42,165 nucleotides of DNA from a virus. The position numbers and the translations under genes are program-made. The notes under the pieces were generated by a model. The model saw only the letters and a list, made by a program, of their open reading frames with translations. It was not told where the DNA came from and searched no databases. Of the stretch, positions 40,760 to 42,165 are shown piece after piece (the stretch's first letter is position 1; every line of letters begins with the position of its first letter). The stretch is from positions 1 through 42,165 of the IMG/VR virus record IMGVR_UViG_3300023174_000307; one strand, given 5' to 3'.

Positions 40760-41134
40760 TTAGTCTCCGTTAGAAATCTTATCGAAGATTTCGTCTGGGG
40801 TCAGCTTAGCCTCTTCGGATGAGGACCTTATGATGTCAGCTAATTTTAGGAGCTGCTCATTTGCCTTGCTCATCCTCTCGAGATACTTCACAAGCACGGC
40901 TCCTGATGTATTGTGCTCAATTGCCGTAGAGCCCCATGACTTATAGAGATCAAAGAAAAGCATATATGCATGCTGTCTATCATTCATTGCATTCTGAAAA
41001 ATTTCCTTCCAGAGAAACTTTCTCTTATCATCAATGCTCTCAATAGAGTCAATAAGATCAGAGAAGTCGTCTATCTTCTTCTTGTCATCAAGAGCTTTAT
41101 CAAGAGCTTTTTCAATATTTGATTTAGATGCCAT
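40760..41134 (-). CDS. Candidate small terminase subunit (gp16-like) or other helical late protein
   Basis: The 124-residue protein is all helical. Two long helices (about residues 35 to 65 and 78 to 103) flank a hinge with GSTAIEHNTSG, and the second helix reads LVKYLERMSKANEQLLKLAD. This recalls the central antiparallel coiled coil of T4-type small terminases, where the second helix contains a similar M-x-x-x-N-x-x-I/L-L-K-L pattern. It is far from the large terminase, and I rest the call on pattern likeness only. Alternatives are a gp33-like late coactivator, since it follows the sigma gene through TAATG, or a baseplate chaperone. Confidence 0.7.
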   Translation of the reverse strand: MASKSNIEKALDKALDDKKKIDDFSDLIDSIESIDDKRKFLWKEIFQNAMNDRQHAYMLFFDLYKSWGSTAIEHNTSGAVLVKYLERMSKANEQLLKLADIIRSSSEEAKLTPDEIFDKISNGD

Positions 41135-41856
41135 TACTTTCTATGCTCCCTTGCAACTTCTCTATAATGACGCCTAATATTAGAAAGAGAAGAAGATACT
41201 TCTTTAGAGTTCAGTCCGCTGATGTCTCTTATGTAGAAAAATACTGCTCTCTTGTGGAGGATGTCTATTTCATCAACCGAATCATAAATTGTGATGATTG
41301 CCTGCATGCAGCAGACCTCTTTTGGGTCTGTGAGTCGCTTCTTAACATCGCAGAGAACTTCTCTAATTTCTGCTCGAAGTTGAACACTAGACATTGCTTC
41401 ATCTGGTGATTCTACAACAGAGTGATAGACTATTGCAGACCTGTCTCTTTTAGAGAGATTCTGAAATTGATCAAGCGATACAAGAGAAGTCTTGTTCTTC
41501 TTTTCTTTCTTTGAGTGGACTATCAGCCAGTTCCTTGCAACAACATTGAAATAAGAAAAAGCTTTAGTACCGCGTGAAGGATCAAATTTTCTCAAGCTTT
41601 CATAGAGATAGCTTACACACTCAGTCTTTACGTCTTCGACGCACTCATTTGCCTGAATGAATTTATAGACATATATTAAGCTCTCAACAAGCTTGTGAAA
41701 TGCTGGAGAAACTCTTTCGTCAAATATTTCATTTCTCCTATCTTCTCTTGACTCATCCAGAAATTCTTGAATAGCACTTTGAACATCTGGGCCGAAATAT
41801 GGGTCTTTCTTTGTCTTAGACTTCGAAATCTTCTTTCTACCTTCAATATATGACAT
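41134..41856 (-). CDS. gp55: Late-transcription sigma factor (gp55-like)
   Basis: This 240-residue protein resembles T4 gp55, the small sigma that directs host RNA polymerase to late promoters. The region-2-like core is LRKFDPSRGTKAFSYFNVVA followed by RNWLI and a basic stretch. Earlier residues 45 to 90 hold the helices expected before it. Unlike T4 gp55 (185 residues), it has about 55 further residues ending in IRDISGLNSKEVSSSLSNI and RRHYREV, which look like a helix-turn-helix. The ATG follows AAGGAA. It would control the late genes in this window. Confidence 0.88.
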   Translation of the reverse strand: MSYIEGRKKISKSKTKKDPYFGPDVQSAIQEFLDESREDRRNEIFDERVSPAFHKLVESLIYVYKFIQANECVEDVKTECVSYLYESLRKFDPSRGTKAFSYFNVVARNWLIVHSKKEKKNKTSLVSLDQFQNLSKRDRSAIVYHSVVESPDEAMSSVQLRAEIREVLCDVKKRLTDPKEVCCMQAIITIYDSVDEIDILHKRAVFFYIRDISGLNSKEVSSSLSNIRRHYREVAREHRK

Positions 41857-41862
41857 GAGTCG

Positions 41863-42165
41863 CTATTCCTTTTTGTCAGATTGAGCTTCTTCAATTTCTT
41901 CAACCCGACTAACTATGTAGGCGACTTTAAGTATTGCATCTCTAGAAGCTTTAATATCTTCTTGAACCTTTCTAATTTCTGGGGAGTCGTAAAAAAGAGG
42001 TATCTTCAAGACCTTATCGATAGAATCTTGCCTCTCATCGAGTGCTTCAATACAGTCTTCAATCGAATCTTCTAAGTTGATGAGAATCTTTCCCCACTTG
42101 TAGAGATAGTAAGAGCCTGCAAATAGAAAAAATGTCTCAAAGAAAATTACTGAAGAGAGGAATAA
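41863..42165 (-). CDS. C-terminal part of a small membrane protein, cut by window edge
   Basis: One hundred codons are open to the window edge and end at TAG 41865. The visible part begins with a hydrophobic segment, LFLSSVIFFETFFLFAGSYY, which should span the membrane. It is followed by a basic stretch (LYKWGK) and about 75 residues of charged helix ending EEIEEAQSDKKE. By the positive-inside rule the helical tail would be cytoplasmic. The true start is beyond the window. It ends six bases before the sigma gene. I recognise no family and infer no function. Confidence 0.75.
   Translation of the reverse strand, partial: LFLSSVIFFETFFLFAGSYYLYKWGKILINLEDSIEDCIEALDERQDSIDKVLKIPLFYDSPEIRKVQEDIKASRDAILKVAYIVSRVEEIEEAQSDKKE

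Noticed and set aside
1-42165. tRNA genes, CRISPR arrays, integrase, insertion sequences
   Set aside because: Gaps are all under 100 bases and no cloverleaf, direct-repeat array or transposase or recombinase motif was seen.

Overview
This window is a contiguous stretch of a large, strictly lytic-type tailed phage of the T4-like myovirus kind (class Caudoviricetes), but a distant relative of T4 ('far T4'). All 34 real genes lie on the minus strand, so gene order is described from high to low coordinates. Recognisable T4 counterparts are gp55 (late sigma factor), gp5, gp25 and gp6 (baseplate), gp4 (head-completion nuclease), a gp61-type primase, gp47 and gp46 (here one fused gene), gp17 (terminase), gp20 (portal), gp21 (prohead protease), gp22 (scaffold) and the first 18 codons of what is probably gp23 (major capsid). 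Shine-Dalgarno sites of the AAGGAG/GGAG type show a bacterial host; nothing in the sequence names that host. I see no tRNA, rRNA, CRISPR array, integrase or insertion sequence.

Layout. (1) 42165-38463: a truncated small membrane protein, the late sigma factor, a 124-aa protein that may be the small terminase, then the baseplate core (gp5-like hub, 73-aa protein, gp25, gp6). (2) 36622-14349: about 22 kb of very large Ser/Gly/Asn-rich virion proteins carrying DNRLRE-like, LamG-like and fibronectin-III-like folds. They occupy the place of T4 genes 7 to 12 but are not recognisable as those genes. (3) 14348-8621: gp4 nuclease, a RuvC-like resolvase, primase, a single-chain Mre11-Rad50 protein, a zinc-ribbon protein and a 119-aa protein. 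(4) 8621-1: the packaging and head block, terminase, portal, a 275-aa protein, protease, four small head-locus proteins, scaffold and capsid. Tail sheath and tube genes (18, 19), which sit between 17 and 20 in T4, are absent from that position.

Genes are packed head to tail, many joined by TAATG, TGATG, ATGA or GTGA overlaps, which suggests translational coupling. No gap exceeds 100 bases. About one gene in five starts with TTG. Four of the longer gaps carry an AATATTTAT[T/C]-like motif just before the start codon. It is a candidate late-promoter element, but it reads as the T4-type core in the opposite orientation.

How the parts work together: the sigma factor would direct late transcription. 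The baseplate and large-protein cassette would build the adsorption apparatus. Primase, Mre11-Rad50 and resolvase would supply and debranch replicated DNA, terminase would package it through the portal, and the protease would mature a prohead built on the gp22 scaffold. The points most worth a second look are the gp47-gp46 fusion, a strongly primed internal start in the scaffold gene, a run of possible protease-processed N-termini in the head locus, the uncertain small terminase, and paralogous domains within the large-protein cassette.
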